This document shows positions 1 to 13,751 of a stretch of 64,000 bases of DNA, in pieces. The notes under the pieces were generated by a model, which worked only from the letters and a program-made list of their open reading frames with translations, did no database searches and was not told the DNA's origin. The number at the start of each line of letters is the position of its first letter. Position 1 is the stretch's first letter. This DNA comes from Lingula anatina (Eukaryota; Brachiopoda; Lingulata; Lingulida; Lingulidae): positions 133,787 to 197,786 of the forward strand of contig NW_019775764.1 in NCBI RefSeq assembly GCF_001039355.2, in the 5' to 3' direction. The translations under genes were made by a program, and so were the position numbers.

Positions 1-65
1 TGTCTGAGGTTGATATTAGTGGTTAGTCATTCTCTCTCTCTCTCTCTCTCTTACAAACAAAATAT

Positions 66-114
<49 letters not shown>

Positions 115-124
115 ACACACACAA

Positions 125-156
<32 letters not shown>

Positions 157-1437
157 TGATCTCTTCTTCTCTTGGTGGACATCAGAGATGATACCATATA
201 TTTATGACAGACTTAAAAATTTCCTTGTTGTTATCAGTCATGCATCTTTTCCTTACGATGCCATCAGTGTTCTCTGAATTTCTTGGTATTTCCTCATATG
301 ATTATAATGGAATGCAGGGGTGAAACACTGAGCTAAGGTCATGAACTGGAACTGCCACATGGAATTTTGTATATTGTTTAGTTCCACACACTCAAACCAT
401 CTCGCATGTATTAGGTAGTTCTCAAATGTTTTTAGTTTTGACTTTAATGTGTTTAAATAACTTAGGTTTGAGAGGTGAGCTACAAATGTGGCCCCTCTAT
501 TCTCTCCCCCCTTCCTCCCCACTAACACCTACTCCTAACAAAGCACCAAATGCTGTTTTAAAAGGAGAATAGGAATTTTATTTTTAAAAAAATATTAATT
601 GAATTATCTTCAAGCATTATTGAAAAAGTATTGCCAATACATGAAAATGTGATACTAGTGTGCTGTCTTCAAGCAAACAAACCAATTTGCTGATTTGTTG
701 ATAAAAGCAAGAATGTTGATAACAAATACATCAGTGATTCAGACAGTGATCTACATACACAAGATGGAGTGATTTGCAATTGTTGAATAAACCAAATAAA
801 GAGGTAGTCAGTAATGTCTGACTCTACATTGTCAAGACAATGTAATTTTCCAAAATGTACTAGTACATGAGGAATGTAGTTTGGGTTTTGAAGAACAGCC
901 AGGGAGGTCGGCATGACCACAGTGCTTTGGCCTACTACCTGTCCAGCCTGTTATCCAAGCAATATAACAATGTCTGTATTGTATATGGGTTTAGCCATCT
1001 GGAAGTATGGCCTCTTTCTCTTTCTCTTGACTGCTTTTTCATCCATATTTGCATGGTGCACTTGGCATTGCTTTGAGCAAAAGACATAAATTAACTTACT
1101 AGTAGTAATATCTTGCTCAGTCAATGTACATGTACTTTTAAAGTGGACTACTTTTTCTAAATTATCCAGATCAAAGCAAGTTATTTTTTGCTTTAATGGG
1201 AAAAACCATTAAACCTTATATGTTTATTCCAAAGGGCTTATTAGTAGAGACAAACTTGAATTGACTTTTCATTCTGAAATGGAGTGGAATATCTTTGTTT
1301 AACATAAGATAGAAAGACACATACAAAGTTCAGTAATGTTGGATGTTGCCGAAGGTCAAATAAGGGAAATTTACAGAGTTGATTATTGAACAGATTGTGT
1401 AACTCTCTGTTAAAATAACAAGTGGTCATTTCCAGTC
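1..1437. repeat. Copy 1 of a 1.4-kb near-identical duplication
   Basis: These bases match 3850-5277 almost base for base, with a few substitutions and small indels, including different CA-repeat lengths. The match stops exactly at the single N at 1438. ARL5 exon 1 lies between the copies. The pattern fits two haplotypes joined head to tail by a scaffolder better than a biological duplication. The copy begins with (CT)n and (CA)n microsatellites at about 31-157. No coding exon is visible. Confidence 0.9.
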
Positions 1438-1438
1438 N

Positions 1439-2241
1439 CCATACAATTTTAAACAATGTACATATACTAAATATTCAAACAACATAATCTTATTCTGGTT
1501 CAAACTGGTGTTGCAGTTTAAATGATACAAGCACATCCGTTATTTCATAAAATGAACATAATTTGCTTTATGATAAATGAATTTAACTTCACAAACTTAT
1601 CTCAGACAGATGTCCTTTTATTATTTTCTTAATAAGACTAGGAAACCTCTTACATCTGCAAAACTTTTTCATTAAGAGTGAAAGTTTTCTTCACTCCACC
1701 CCTCTTGGGTTCCTTGTCTACACTCAGAGTCCTGTATGCTATCTCTGCCTCTCTTATACTGCTGAACGGTACACTGAGATCCCTGATAAAGCCATTGGTC
1801 AAGGAAATGAAACAAAGAACTAAGCATTAAATGTGTGACAAATTACTTGGTTCTACATATTGAAATCACACGTACTGGTATATACATGTAGATGCACGGG
1901 AGCTCCATTATTAATGATTAACACTACATACATAGTAATTATCATACATCCAGTATGGACCATGTTGAGTATATCTATATTAATATACAAATTTAACTGA
2001 AGAGAAAAATACTATGCAATACATTATTTTTACATCTGCTGCACTGGTATTTTTTTAACCCAAAAGTAAAAGGAATATATATATATATTACTTTAAAAAT
2101 TTTTGGATAGGTCCAAACCCTGTTATACGTCATGATATTCAAATCGAACTGATGAGTTATTTAAACACATATCAAAAGGCTACATTACTGGGACAGTAGC
2201 TAAACAACATATTAAAGTGAAAAAATAAAAAAGAAATTACC

Positions 2242-2277
<36 letters not shown>

Positions 2278-2860
2278 TAAATCAAAAAATAATAATCAGT
2301 AATTTCGGTGAAATATTTTGAATGCGACGATCTCCTTAAGCAACCCGCCTTCTTTTTACCGAAGTAGTCTACAAGCCTCTACGAAAAACCCAAGAAAATA
2401 AAAAATAAAGCCTACCCCCACGGTGAGCAAGAGGGCACAAACATCTACCGAGCTAGGTGTTTGGCGGCAACGGACAGATACAGAGAACACAATATATGCA
2501 GACACATTCAGTGTCTGAGTATAATGAGGGACCTGAAGACACAAACTATTAATAAACCGACAGTAAAAGACTAATGCTGTGCTGCAATACAAGGATACAT
2601 TGTCAACGACCTTTCTTCGTCCACTTCCTCCATGCTGTTTTTATGTTGCATTATGCACGTGCAATGTTTATTATATTCCCAAAAGTTTATGGTATTCCTG
2701 AGGAATGAGATAAAAAATCATCATATTTTATATCTTTGAAAGTAATTTTTAACATAATTTCTCCAATTTATAAACTGTTAGCTATTATATATATTATATA
2801 CATCTATTTATACTTGTCCATCTTTATAATGCGCGTTTGAGTCGATCACAACCGTGTAAA
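1439..2860. other. 5' flank of ARL5, no gene seen
   Basis: AT-rich flanking DNA with an (AAT)n microsatellite at about 2243-2277. Short open frames on both strands have no codon structure or recognisable similarity. Nothing else stands out apart from the promoter sites listed separately. Confidence 0.6.
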
Positions 2861-2864
2861 TCCA

Positions 2865-2951
2865 TGACGTCAGTTCCGCTTGAACTGCTAACGAGCTATA
2901 AATAAAATCTTCCCTGTGTATTGTTAAAGAAACTTCCCTCATTTGACGTCA
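2865..2951 (+). promoter_or_regulatory. ARL5 proximal promoter with two perfect CRE palindromes
   Basis: TGACGTCA occurs at 2865-2872 and again at 2944-2951, 97 bases upstream of the start codon. TGACGTCA is the full-length CREB/ATF site. Between them is a TATA-like stretch (TATAAATA near 2897) and TTCC ETS-like cores. Promoter function is inferred from position; the transcription start is not known. Confidence 0.55.
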
Positions 2952-3047
2952 TTCGCGAGAGGGATTAAGGGACTATTTACAAGTTTGTCATCTGGGTTCC
3001 GGAAACCACAAGAAGGCCAGGAAGGAGAGGAAGGTGAACACATCAAA

Positions 3048-3914
3048 ATGGGTCTCCTTTTCACAAAAATATGGAATCTTTTTACGAACGAAGGTAAGGA
3101 ATTTTTTCATAATGACACTCCACTGTCCAACTTTCAAGCCCATGTAATAACAGAGACTTGCGGATGACTGTTTTGGTTTTTTTGTGGGTAGGAAATCAGC
3201 GTGTATGATTCAGCAGTGAAGTTGGTGTCAGAGACACAGTGTGAAGAAGTCCCATTTAAAATCAGTTTTTCACTTCAGTTTGAAGTTTAATGATGACGTT
3301 TCGTTTGGTCTCTACATAGACTTAACTGCCGTTACTCACGTTTTCTCTCTTTTAATTTGACATGTCACATATTATGAGTTGAGCCCCAAGCCATGTGTTG
3401 AATTGTCATTCCTTTGTGTGTCAAGTCCAAGTCAAAAGGTTTTTTAAATCTCAGATTTCCCTGGTTTAAGTGGCAGTGTAAATATTCATGTCTCACTTAA
3501 TGTGGATTATTCAGTGTTAGATGTAATTAAGCTTCTGTGTCTTGAATCTAGATTTTGTTTTCAAAATGTGACATGAATTGATGTTGGCTGAGTGGCATCA
3601 CTTGTCTTCCACACACCATATTACTGTATGCTGTATATATAAATGTCAGATTGGCTTGGTTGACAATCTCATGAGAGATGGGGAGTAGAAATTTTGTCAT
3701 TTTCTTATGATGTGTGGATTTCAGATTATGAATCGTCTGAAGGTTAGACAAATTATAATTATTAGGGGGTTTAACTTATTTGTTTACTCCAACAACGTGC
3801 CATGTGAAGAGGTGAAAACATCCTTGCTTGTGTAATGTGCTAGTAAGTCTGTCTGAGGTTGATATTAGTGGTTAGTCATTCTCTCTCTCTCTCTCTCTCT
3901 TACAAACAAAATAT

Positions 3915-4005
<91 letters not shown>

Positions 4006-6316
4006 ATCTCTTCTTCTCTTGGTGGACATCAGAGATGATACCATATATTTATGACAGACTTAAAAATTTCCTTGTTGTTATCAGTCATGCATCTTTTCCT
4101 TACGATGCCATCAGTGTTCTCTGAATTTCTTGGTATTTCCTCATATGATTATAATGGAATGCAGGGGTGAAACACTGAGCTAAGGTCATGAACTGGAACT
4201 GCCACATGGAATTTTGTATATTGTTTAGTTCCACACACTCAAACCAGCTCGCATGTATTAGGTAGTTCTCAAATGTTTTTAGTTTTGACTTTAATGTGTT
4301 TAAATAACTTAGGTTTGAGAGGTGAGCTACAAATGTGGCCCCTCTATTCTCTCCCCCCCTTCCTCCCCACTAACACCTACTCCTAACAAAGCACCAAATG
4401 CTGTTTTAAAAGGAGAATAGGAATTTTATTTTTAAAAAAATATTAATTGAATTATCTTCAAGCATTATTGAAAAAGTATTGCCAATACATGAAAATGTGA
4501 TATAGTTGCTGTCTTCAAGCAAACAAACCAATTTGCTGATTTGTTGATAAAAGCAAGAATGTTGATAACAAATACATCAGTGATTCAGACAGTGATCTAC
4601 ATACACAAGATGGAGTGATTTGCAATTGTTGAATAAACCAAATAAAGAGGTAGTCAGTAATGTCTGACTCTACATTGTCAAGACAATGTAATTTTCCAAA
4701 ATGTACTAGTACATGAGGAATGTAGTTTGGGTTTTGAAGAACAGCCAGGGAGGTCGGCATGACCACAGTGCTTTGACCTACTACCTGTCCAGCCTGTTAT
4801 CCAAGCAATATAACAATGTCTGTATTGTATATGGGTTTAGCCATCTGGAAGTATGGCCTCTTTCTCTTTCTCTTGACTGCTTTTTCATCCATATTTGCAT
4901 GGTGCACTTGGCATTGCTTTGAGCAAAAGACATAAATTAACTTACTAGTAGTAATATCTTGCTCAGTCAATGTACTTTTAAAGTGGACTACTTTTTCTAA
5001 ATTATCCAGATCAAAGCAAGTTATTTTTTGCTTTAATGGGAAAAACCATTAAACCTTATATGTTTATTCCAAAGGGCTTATTAGTAGAGACAAACTTGAA
5101 TTGACTTTTCATTCTGAAATGGAGTGGAATATCTTTGTTTAACATAAGATAGAAAGACACATACAAAGTTCAGTAATGTTGGATGTTGCCGAAGGTCAAA
5201 TAAGGGAAATTTACAGAGTTGATTATTGAACAGATTGTGTAACTCTCTGTTAAAATAACAAGTGGTCATTTCCAGTCAAGTGTCTCAATTTACTGTGTCC
5301 AGTACCTGAATAGACTGGGAGACGGGATAAACTGATATTGACCAGTGCTTTAGATACTAAACCATGACTGTCGTCAGCACAGGTGACATACTGTAGTTTG
5401 ATCCATATACTTACGCAAGTGAAGGGTTGTGTGGATTACTTACTAGTACAGTAGCCATCCTGATTAACATGGCCTCGGATGGCTTTTTTAAATAAAAAGA
5501 AACCATTAGGGAACTTCCCTTGGATGTTGACATTAAAACTTAAAACTGTGGATGAATTTGAAGATATGAGTTTGCTTTTCTCATTAAGTTCCACGCATCC
5601 AACCCAACAACCCCCTGGAAGAATTTTATGAAAATAAAGAAACTGTTTGGGGCATATATATTGTAATTCAGTGATCTTAATGACAGTCCCTTCTTTAATC
5701 CTGAAATGCCAAAGAAGCCAAAAGATCTTGTTTTTTATATTTGTAAAGGGAGGGGGTGGTGGAGTATATGTAAGGGGGAAGGGGTGCTTCCAAACTGTTA
5801 TCAGTCTTTTTGCGGTACCCAAACGCATACATAAAGCAAGGAGTTTTTTTTCTAATTGATTTATTTCATTGTTACATTCTGTTAGATGAGGTGTAGTCAT
5901 GCAATACACCACTCTGTGGGTTGGGTTATATCAATCAGTACCTCTAGACTAGTGCTTTGCTATAAGGAACTTAAACAGTACTCTACTAGTTCTATGCGCC
6001 TTATGAAGCTCATTACTGCTATATAAGTGGCATAGGGTTTTTATTTACTAGTAAGCTCATTTGTTCCTTCGAGCTAATGAGGTGTTACACATACAGGCCA
6101 GTTACAGGGGCTAATTAAGTTACAGATATAGACCAGTTACAGTTTTATAATCATATATACAGACAATGTTCTTCAAGATGACAATGTGCACCTTTTTACC
6201 CCTTTTAGTTGACCCAAGTTAAAAAAGAACATGAAAAGCTACAAGTAGTCTAACAGATGTTGATTTCAATGGGCAGTTTCAACTTCCAAGTGACCTTTTT
6301 CTAGCCATGTGGGCAG

Positions 6317-6366
<50 letters not shown>

Positions 6367-9300
6367 TGCCCACATACTTATGTTTCTGAATATTAGCAGT
6401 GTTAAAGTACTAGTAACTACTAGTATAGGCATCATTTATACAGCACTGTCTCGAGTCAGTTTTTCCCTACCAGAGACCCTTCAAGCTCTTACAGTACATA
6501 AGAAGTCTGTAATTTGAGGTCTTAAAATCAAGACCAATATGAGGTTAAAAGTTCTTCAGTTAAACAAGAACCAGTGCCTCTTAACCATTTCCTTCCTGTT
6601 TTCTGTTAGTCTAGACTTCTTATCAATATTTGTTTAACTTGTCTAAGCAGTTTGGGTGCTGTTCTCATATATATATTTGACTGAGCTAGTTTCGGGTTAA
6701 TAACAAACCTGGCAACAAATAAGATAGGGTTACAAGGATGAGATTCTTCCACCTTTTGGCAAATGTCCTCATTTTTGTACATATGGCATTATATTAAAGA
6801 GCTCTCAGAAAGTTGCTAGGTTTGTTTGGAATAATCAGAAAGTGAGAAACTTCAGGGAGGAGGGGGTGATATACTTTATATTCAATTAGCAATTATTTGA
6901 TAGCAGTGATTAAAAAATAATAAGCAGATCATGAGATATATTCAAACTAACAGCTGAAATAACAGCTTTAGACCTAAAACCTGTTTTACTTTGAGACAAG
7001 TTTTGTAAAGATGAATCATTTGCCAGACATTTTGCTTAGAGTCTAATCCTCCTTAGGCTATAAATTCACTGTCTCAGTGGCAGTATTTTGACAGTCATTT
7101 TTGAGGTAGTTTTAATTTTAGAATCTGTTGTGTTTCTGCACAGGCCTTTTCAATCACTTCTCTCTGATTATCATAATTTTTTTCTGTGAACCATGACTAG
7201 CAAAAGGTAACATTTTTGTGGAGAATTATTTCTATTTCTTAAGGTTATTATATTTTTCAAAAGTCATGGCATGGGTTGTTGATTCATGAGTGTAATTTAG
7301 CTTGAATTCAAGTATTTTGAGATGTGTCATGATGCAAAATGTGGTGTGCTTCACTAGCTCTCCATAAGCTGCTGTTTTCACTTCAGGAGGTTTTCTGAGG
7401 TAACATTCAAGACTGTTGCAATGAAAATCATTTCTTTACTTTTGCCAGAAAGTAAGCAATTGGACTGTTAAATTTTTCATGTCTATTAAAAAAGTCTTTA
7501 CTCCAGGCAGTAATTAAGCCTGAGTCTTCGATATTTTGATTTTCATTAAACTTTTTTTACATAATTTTTCATAATAATAGTCACATAATTATAACTGTTT
7601 CAAATAGTCTGTCTTGAGAATTTGTAGAGTTTGCCCATAATTTCTTGAGCTACATGCTAGCATTACAGACACACATCCCTAAAATCATCACCTCTTTATT
7701 GGCAGAGGTAAGATAAGAAAGTGAAACATTAGGCTGCTGAGAGGTTTGTCCCCTCCAGCCATTCACTGCACTCACTGTCACCTGCCATCTGTTGCTGTTC
7801 TTTGTTCACTCACCTTTGTCACCAGGTGAGAGGCAGTAGGGACTTTTACCTGTGAAATCTCAGTCAAGATCTTTGTAGTAAAGGAAGTGTTCATATCATG
7901 ACTAAAGCTAAACGTGGAATGCTTAACAAATACATGTATACTAGTATACATTCATTTCACCAGCAACCATTTTCATTTACTGGTAGGGATCTTAAGCCCG
8001 ATTTTTTTTAAAGCCTAAAAATTGATTTTAACTTAAAGTTCCTTAGTAATGGGTCACTATATTTGACCCTCGGACTAGTCTTAAAGACCTAAATTTTAGT
8101 CTTCTTTAACCTGAGATATTTTGTTGGTAGTCCAATTGACTTTAATGAAATTGATTTGCACATTGTTTAATGACAAGAAAGACATTGCTATTGTTTCAGA
8201 GAAATACTAACACTTAATTTCAGACTTTCAGTGTACTGCTACTAGTACTAGTATGGATTTTTCTAAATCAATACTTCAATCAAGAAATTTGTGATTGTAC
8301 CTCACATGTGAAGGTGAAATCAATAAACAGTTTTGCACTGTACTATTGATACATGAAAACCATCTCACCAAAATTAGTATTAATATACATCAGTATGTAC
8401 TAGTACTATATAGTATTTGATAGTATTTATTATAAATTTCTAAATTTCAAATCTAGTGCTGCTACAGTATACTTGTATACTAGTAGTCAGCTGTATGGAG
8501 TATAAAAGAGTGTAATTATCAAGGTGGGACAGTTGTATTCTGTTTATGAAGAAGAGCATGAAATGCACACAAGTCTATTATAACACGGGCAACTTACTAG
8601 TACGTACACCATTTGGAAGGAGAATACACGTCATTATGATGTTGTTCTGAATCACCAGCCCAGGAGAAAAAAGTAAAATGGGTTTTCAAACACTGTTCCC
8701 TTTGTTCAGTGAAGTATATTATCATCATGATGACATCAGTAAGTCAAGTTCTGGTCTAAGGTCAATGTTGATTCTGGAGTGAACACGTCTCAGAAAGCCT
8801 TGAGCACAGAAACCAGGGCCACATTTGAATGGAACAGCTGCTTCAGAGACGAGTCATTAAGGACACAAAAAGATGGAGATTATAGGGAGTTGAGAGAATT
8901 TAATGAAAATTGGCAGTTATTTTCAGACCGGTCTCTCTCTTTATAGAAACACATTACTTCGAAATAAGCCTTAATAGTCTTAAATGTGTGGGATTAATAG
9001 TAGTTACTATATAAGTCCACTACAGGCTTACACAGAGGTAGATTACTAGTACAGTACTTTATATAATGATTTTCAGTCTTAAAGATGTGATCAGCTGTAG
9101 ACTGAAGTAAAGTTGTGACATAGGGGTTGTAATTTACATCTTTTCTACAGGTAAGCCTCAGGACATTGTCAGGTGTTAAACTATCATGCTTCACATACAT
9201 TGGAGCATGCAGCTGAGTGAAGGCATTCACTGTCAGTTAATTAACAACTTGAATGATAATTGCATTTGCCCTGGGCCTGACCCCATAAAAGAATTTAGTA

Positions 9301-10124
9301 CAAAAAGATGGTCTAAACTTTAAGTCCCTACTAGTAAATTAAATCTAGTTTGAGTTTAGTTAAATCAGTAGTAGTTGGCTTTTAAAGAAATATTGGGCCA
9401 CTTTGATAGAAGAAAGGTTTGCTATGTTCTACTTCAGCCAAACAATTAATTCTTCGCCAAACCAATGATTAATTAGCCATATCAAATGTATTTATTAATT
9501 CACAATTGACCAATTTGGCTGTACTTTCTTCAAACATATTTTGAAACTTTGATATGGTAGGTGAGATTGGTATTGGGATTTATAACATCAACTACTACCC
9601 AGTGTAATGTCTTACATATGTATGTTACAGGAGCTAAAAGAATGTAGGTTGCATTTTATTATGGCCATTTTCTCCATGGATTCAGTATAAAAATAACAGC
9701 TTTGTGCTTTAGTTTCCTGTAGTGGATTGGTTTAACAGCTGTATCTAAATCTGTTTTCAGAATGGTTTATAAAGAAATGGGCTGTGTTGTAGTTCTGGCT
9801 CTGGGCTGACAACAGGGCATGCATGTACTGGCAATGTTCAAGCCTTATAAATGTATTGCAGTTGGCAGCAAAATGATGAATTTGAACTGATTTAATCTTC
9901 CGATCTAAGTCAGTAATTGTCCACTTCAAATCACAAATTGGCAATAAGTGTTTGTGTGTGTGTGTGTGTGTGTGGTGGGGGNGAGATGACAATGTGCACC
10001 TTTTTACCCCTTTTAGTTGACCCAAGTTAAAAAAGAACATAAAAAGCTACTAGTAGTCTAACAGATGTTGATTTCAATGGGCAGTTTCAACTTTCAAGTG
10101 ACCTTTTTCTAGCCATGTGGGCAG

Positions 10125-10168
<44 letters not shown>

Positions 10169-13100
10169 TGCCCACATACTTATGATTCTGAATATTAGCA
10201 GTGTTAAAGTACTAGTAACTACTAGTATAGGCATCATTTGTACAGCACTGTCTTGAGTCAGTTTTTCCCTACCATAGACCCTTCAAGCTCTTACAGTACA
10301 TAAGAAGTCTGTAATTTGAGGTCTTAAAATCAAGACCAATATGAGGTTAAAAGTTCTTCAGTTAAACAAGAACCAGTGCCTTTTAACCATTTCCTTCCTG
10401 TTTTCTGTTAGTCTAGACTTCTTATCAATATTTGTTTAACTTGTCTTAGCAGTTTGGGTGCTGTTCTCATATATATATTTGACTGAGCTAGTTTTGGGTT
10501 TATAACAAACCTGGCAACAAATAAGATAGGGTTACAAGGATGAGATTCTTCCACCTTTTGGCAAATGTCCTCATTTTTGTACATATGGCATTATATTAAA
10601 GAGCTCTCAGAAAGTTGCTAGGTTTGTTTGGAATAATCAGAAAGTGAAAAACTTCAGGGGAGGAGCGGGTGATATACTATATATTCAATTAGCAATTATT
10701 TGATAGCAGTGATTAAAAAATAATAAGCAGATCATGAGATATATTCAAACTAACAGCTGAAATAACAGCTTTAGACCTAAAACCTGTTTTACTTTGAGAC
10801 AAGTTTTGTAAAGATGAATCGTTTGCCAGACATTTTGCTTAGAGTCTAATCCTCCTTAGGCTATAAATTCACTGTCTCAGTGGCAGTATTTTGACAGTCA
10901 TTTTTGAGGTAGTTTTAATTTTAGAATCTGTTGTGTTTCTGCACAGGCCTTTTCAATCACTTCTCTCTGATTATCATAATTTTTTTTCTGTGAACCATGA
11001 CTAGCAAAAGGTAACATTTTTGTGGAGAATTATTTCTATTTCTTAAGGTTATTATATTTTTCAAAAGTCATGGCATGGGTTGTTGATTCATGAGTGTAAT
11101 TTAGCTTGAATTCAAGTATTTTGAGATGTGTCATGATGCAAAATGTGGTGTGCTTCACTAGCTCTCCATAAGCTGCTGTTTTCACTTCAGGAGGTTTTCT
11201 GAGGTAACATTCAAGACTGTTGCAATGAAAATCATTTCTTTACTTTTGCCAGAAAGTAAGCAATTGGACTGTTAAATTTTTCATGTCTGTTAAAAAAAGC
11301 CTTTACTCCAGGCAGTAATTAAGCCTGAGTCTTCGATATTTTGATTTTCATTAAACTTTTTTACATAATTTTTCATAATAATAGTCACATAATTATAACT
11401 GTTTCAAATAGTCTGTCTTGAGAAATTGTAGAGTTTGCCCATAATTTCTTGAGCTACATGCTAGCATTACAGACACACATCCCTAAAATCATCACCTCTT
11501 TATTGGCAGAGGTAAGATAAGAAAGTGAAACATTAGGCTGCTGAGAGGTTTTGCCCCTCCAGCCATTCACTGCACTCACTGTCACCTGCCATCTGTTGCT
11601 GTTCTTTGTTCACTCACCTTTGTCACCAGGTGAGAGGCAGTAGTGACTTTTACCTGTGAAATCACAGTCAAGATCTTTGTAGTAAAGGAGGTGTTCATAT
11701 CATGACTAAAGCTAAACGTGGAATGCTTAACAAATACATGTATGCTAGTATACATTCATTTCACCAGCAACCATTTTCATTTACTGGTAGGGATCTTAAG
11801 CCCGATTTTTTTTTAAAGCCTAAAAATTGATTTTAACTTAAAGTTCCTTTGTAGTGGGCCACCATATTTGACCCTCGGACTAGTCTTAAAGACCTAAATT
11901 TTAGTCTTCTTTAACCTGAGATATTTTGTTGGTAGTGCAATTGACTTGAATGAAAATGATTTGCAGATTGTTTAATAGCAAGAAAGACATTGCTATTGTT
12001 TCAGAGAAATATTAACACTTTATTTTGGGGTATTGCTACTAGTACTAGTATGGATTTTTCTAAATCAATACTTTAATCAAGAAATTTGTGATTGTACCTC
12101 ACATGTGGAGGTGAAATCAATACTAGTAAACAGTTTTGAGCTTTACTCTGTACCACAGATACATGAAAACCATTTCACTAAAATTAGTACAGATATTATT
12201 ATATCATTATGTATAGTATTAATTATAAATTTCTAGTGTAGAATACTAGCATACTAGTTATCAGCTGTCTGAAGTGTACCTGAGTGTAATTATCTAGGTG
12301 GGGTAGTTGTGTTCTCTTTATGAAGAAGAGCATGAAATGCACTGAAGCTTATTATAACACAGGCAACTTACGTACACCATTTGGAAGGTGAATATTATGA
12401 TGTTGTTCAAGCACCTGCCCTGAGAAAAAAGTAAAATGGGTTTTCAAACACTGTTCCCTTTGTTCAGTGAAGTATATTATCATCATGATGACATCAGTAA
12501 GTCAAGTTCTGGTCTAAGGTCAAAGTTGATTCTGGAGTGAACGCGTCTCAGAAAGCCTTGAGCACAGAAACCAGGGCCACATTTGAATGGAACAGCTGCT
12601 TCAGAGACGGGTCATTAAGGACACAAAAAGATGAGGATTATAGAGAGGAGAGAGAGAATTTAATGAATATTGGCAGTTATTTTCAGACCGGTCTCTCTCT
12701 TTATAGAAACACATTACTTCGAAATAAGCCTTAATAGTCTTAAATGTGTGGGATTAATAGTAGTTACTATATAAGTCCACTACAGGCTTACACAGAGTTA
12801 GATTACTAGTACAGTACTTTATATAATGATTTTCAGTCTTAAAGATGTGATCAGCTGTAGACTGAAGTAGGGTTTGTGACACAGGGGTTGTAATTTACAT
12901 CTCTTCTACAGGATAGCCTCAGGACATTGTCAGGTGTTAAACTATCATGCTTCACATAGAATGGAGCATGCAGCTGAGTGAAGGCATTCACTACCAGTTC
13001 ATTAACAACTTGAATGATAATTGCATTTGTCCTGGGCCTGACCCCATAAAAGAACTTACTAGTAGTGATAGTCTTAACTTAAGTCATTTTAAATTGTTTC

Positions 13101-13720
13101 TACTTTGAGTTTAGTTAAATCAAGAGTAGACTGCTTTAAAACAAGTATGTATTGGGCCCCTTTGATAGAAGAACAGTGCATGTGTGCCATTTTCTACTTC
13201 AGCCAAACAATTAATTCTTCGACAAACCAATGATTAATTAGCCATATCAAATTTGTTTATTAATTCACCAATTTGGCTGTACTTTCTTCAAGCATATTTG
13301 GGAACTTTGATATGGTTCATGAGATTGGTACTGGGGATTTATAACACCAGCCACTACGTATACCCAGTGTAATGTCTTACATATGTATGTTACAGGAGCT
13401 AAAAGAATGTAGGTTGCATTTTATTATGGCCATTTTCTCCATGGATTCAGTATAAAAACAACAGCTTTGTGCTTTAGTTTCCTGTAGTGGATTGGTTTAA
13501 CAGCTGTATCTAAATCTGTTTTCAGATTGGTTTATAAAGACATGGGCTATGTTGTAGTTCTGGCTCTGGGCTGACAACAGGGCATGCATGTACTGGCAAT
13601 GTTCAAGCCTTATAAATGTAATGCAGTTGGCAGCAAAATGATGAATTTGAACTGATTTAATCTTCCGATCTAAGTCAGTAATTGTCCACTTCAAATCACA
13701 AATTGGCAATAAGTGTTTGT

Positions 13721-13751
<31 letters not shown>

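Noticed and set aside
2943-3047. Open in-frame 35-codon extension upstream of the ARL5 ATG
   Set aside because: It starts with TTG, has no ATG, and an extension would bury the myristoylated Gly2 that defines the family.
5436-5912. 158-codon minus-strand open frame in ARL5 intron 1
   Set aside because: No recognisable similarity, unusual composition, no splice context; likely chance in AT-rich intron.
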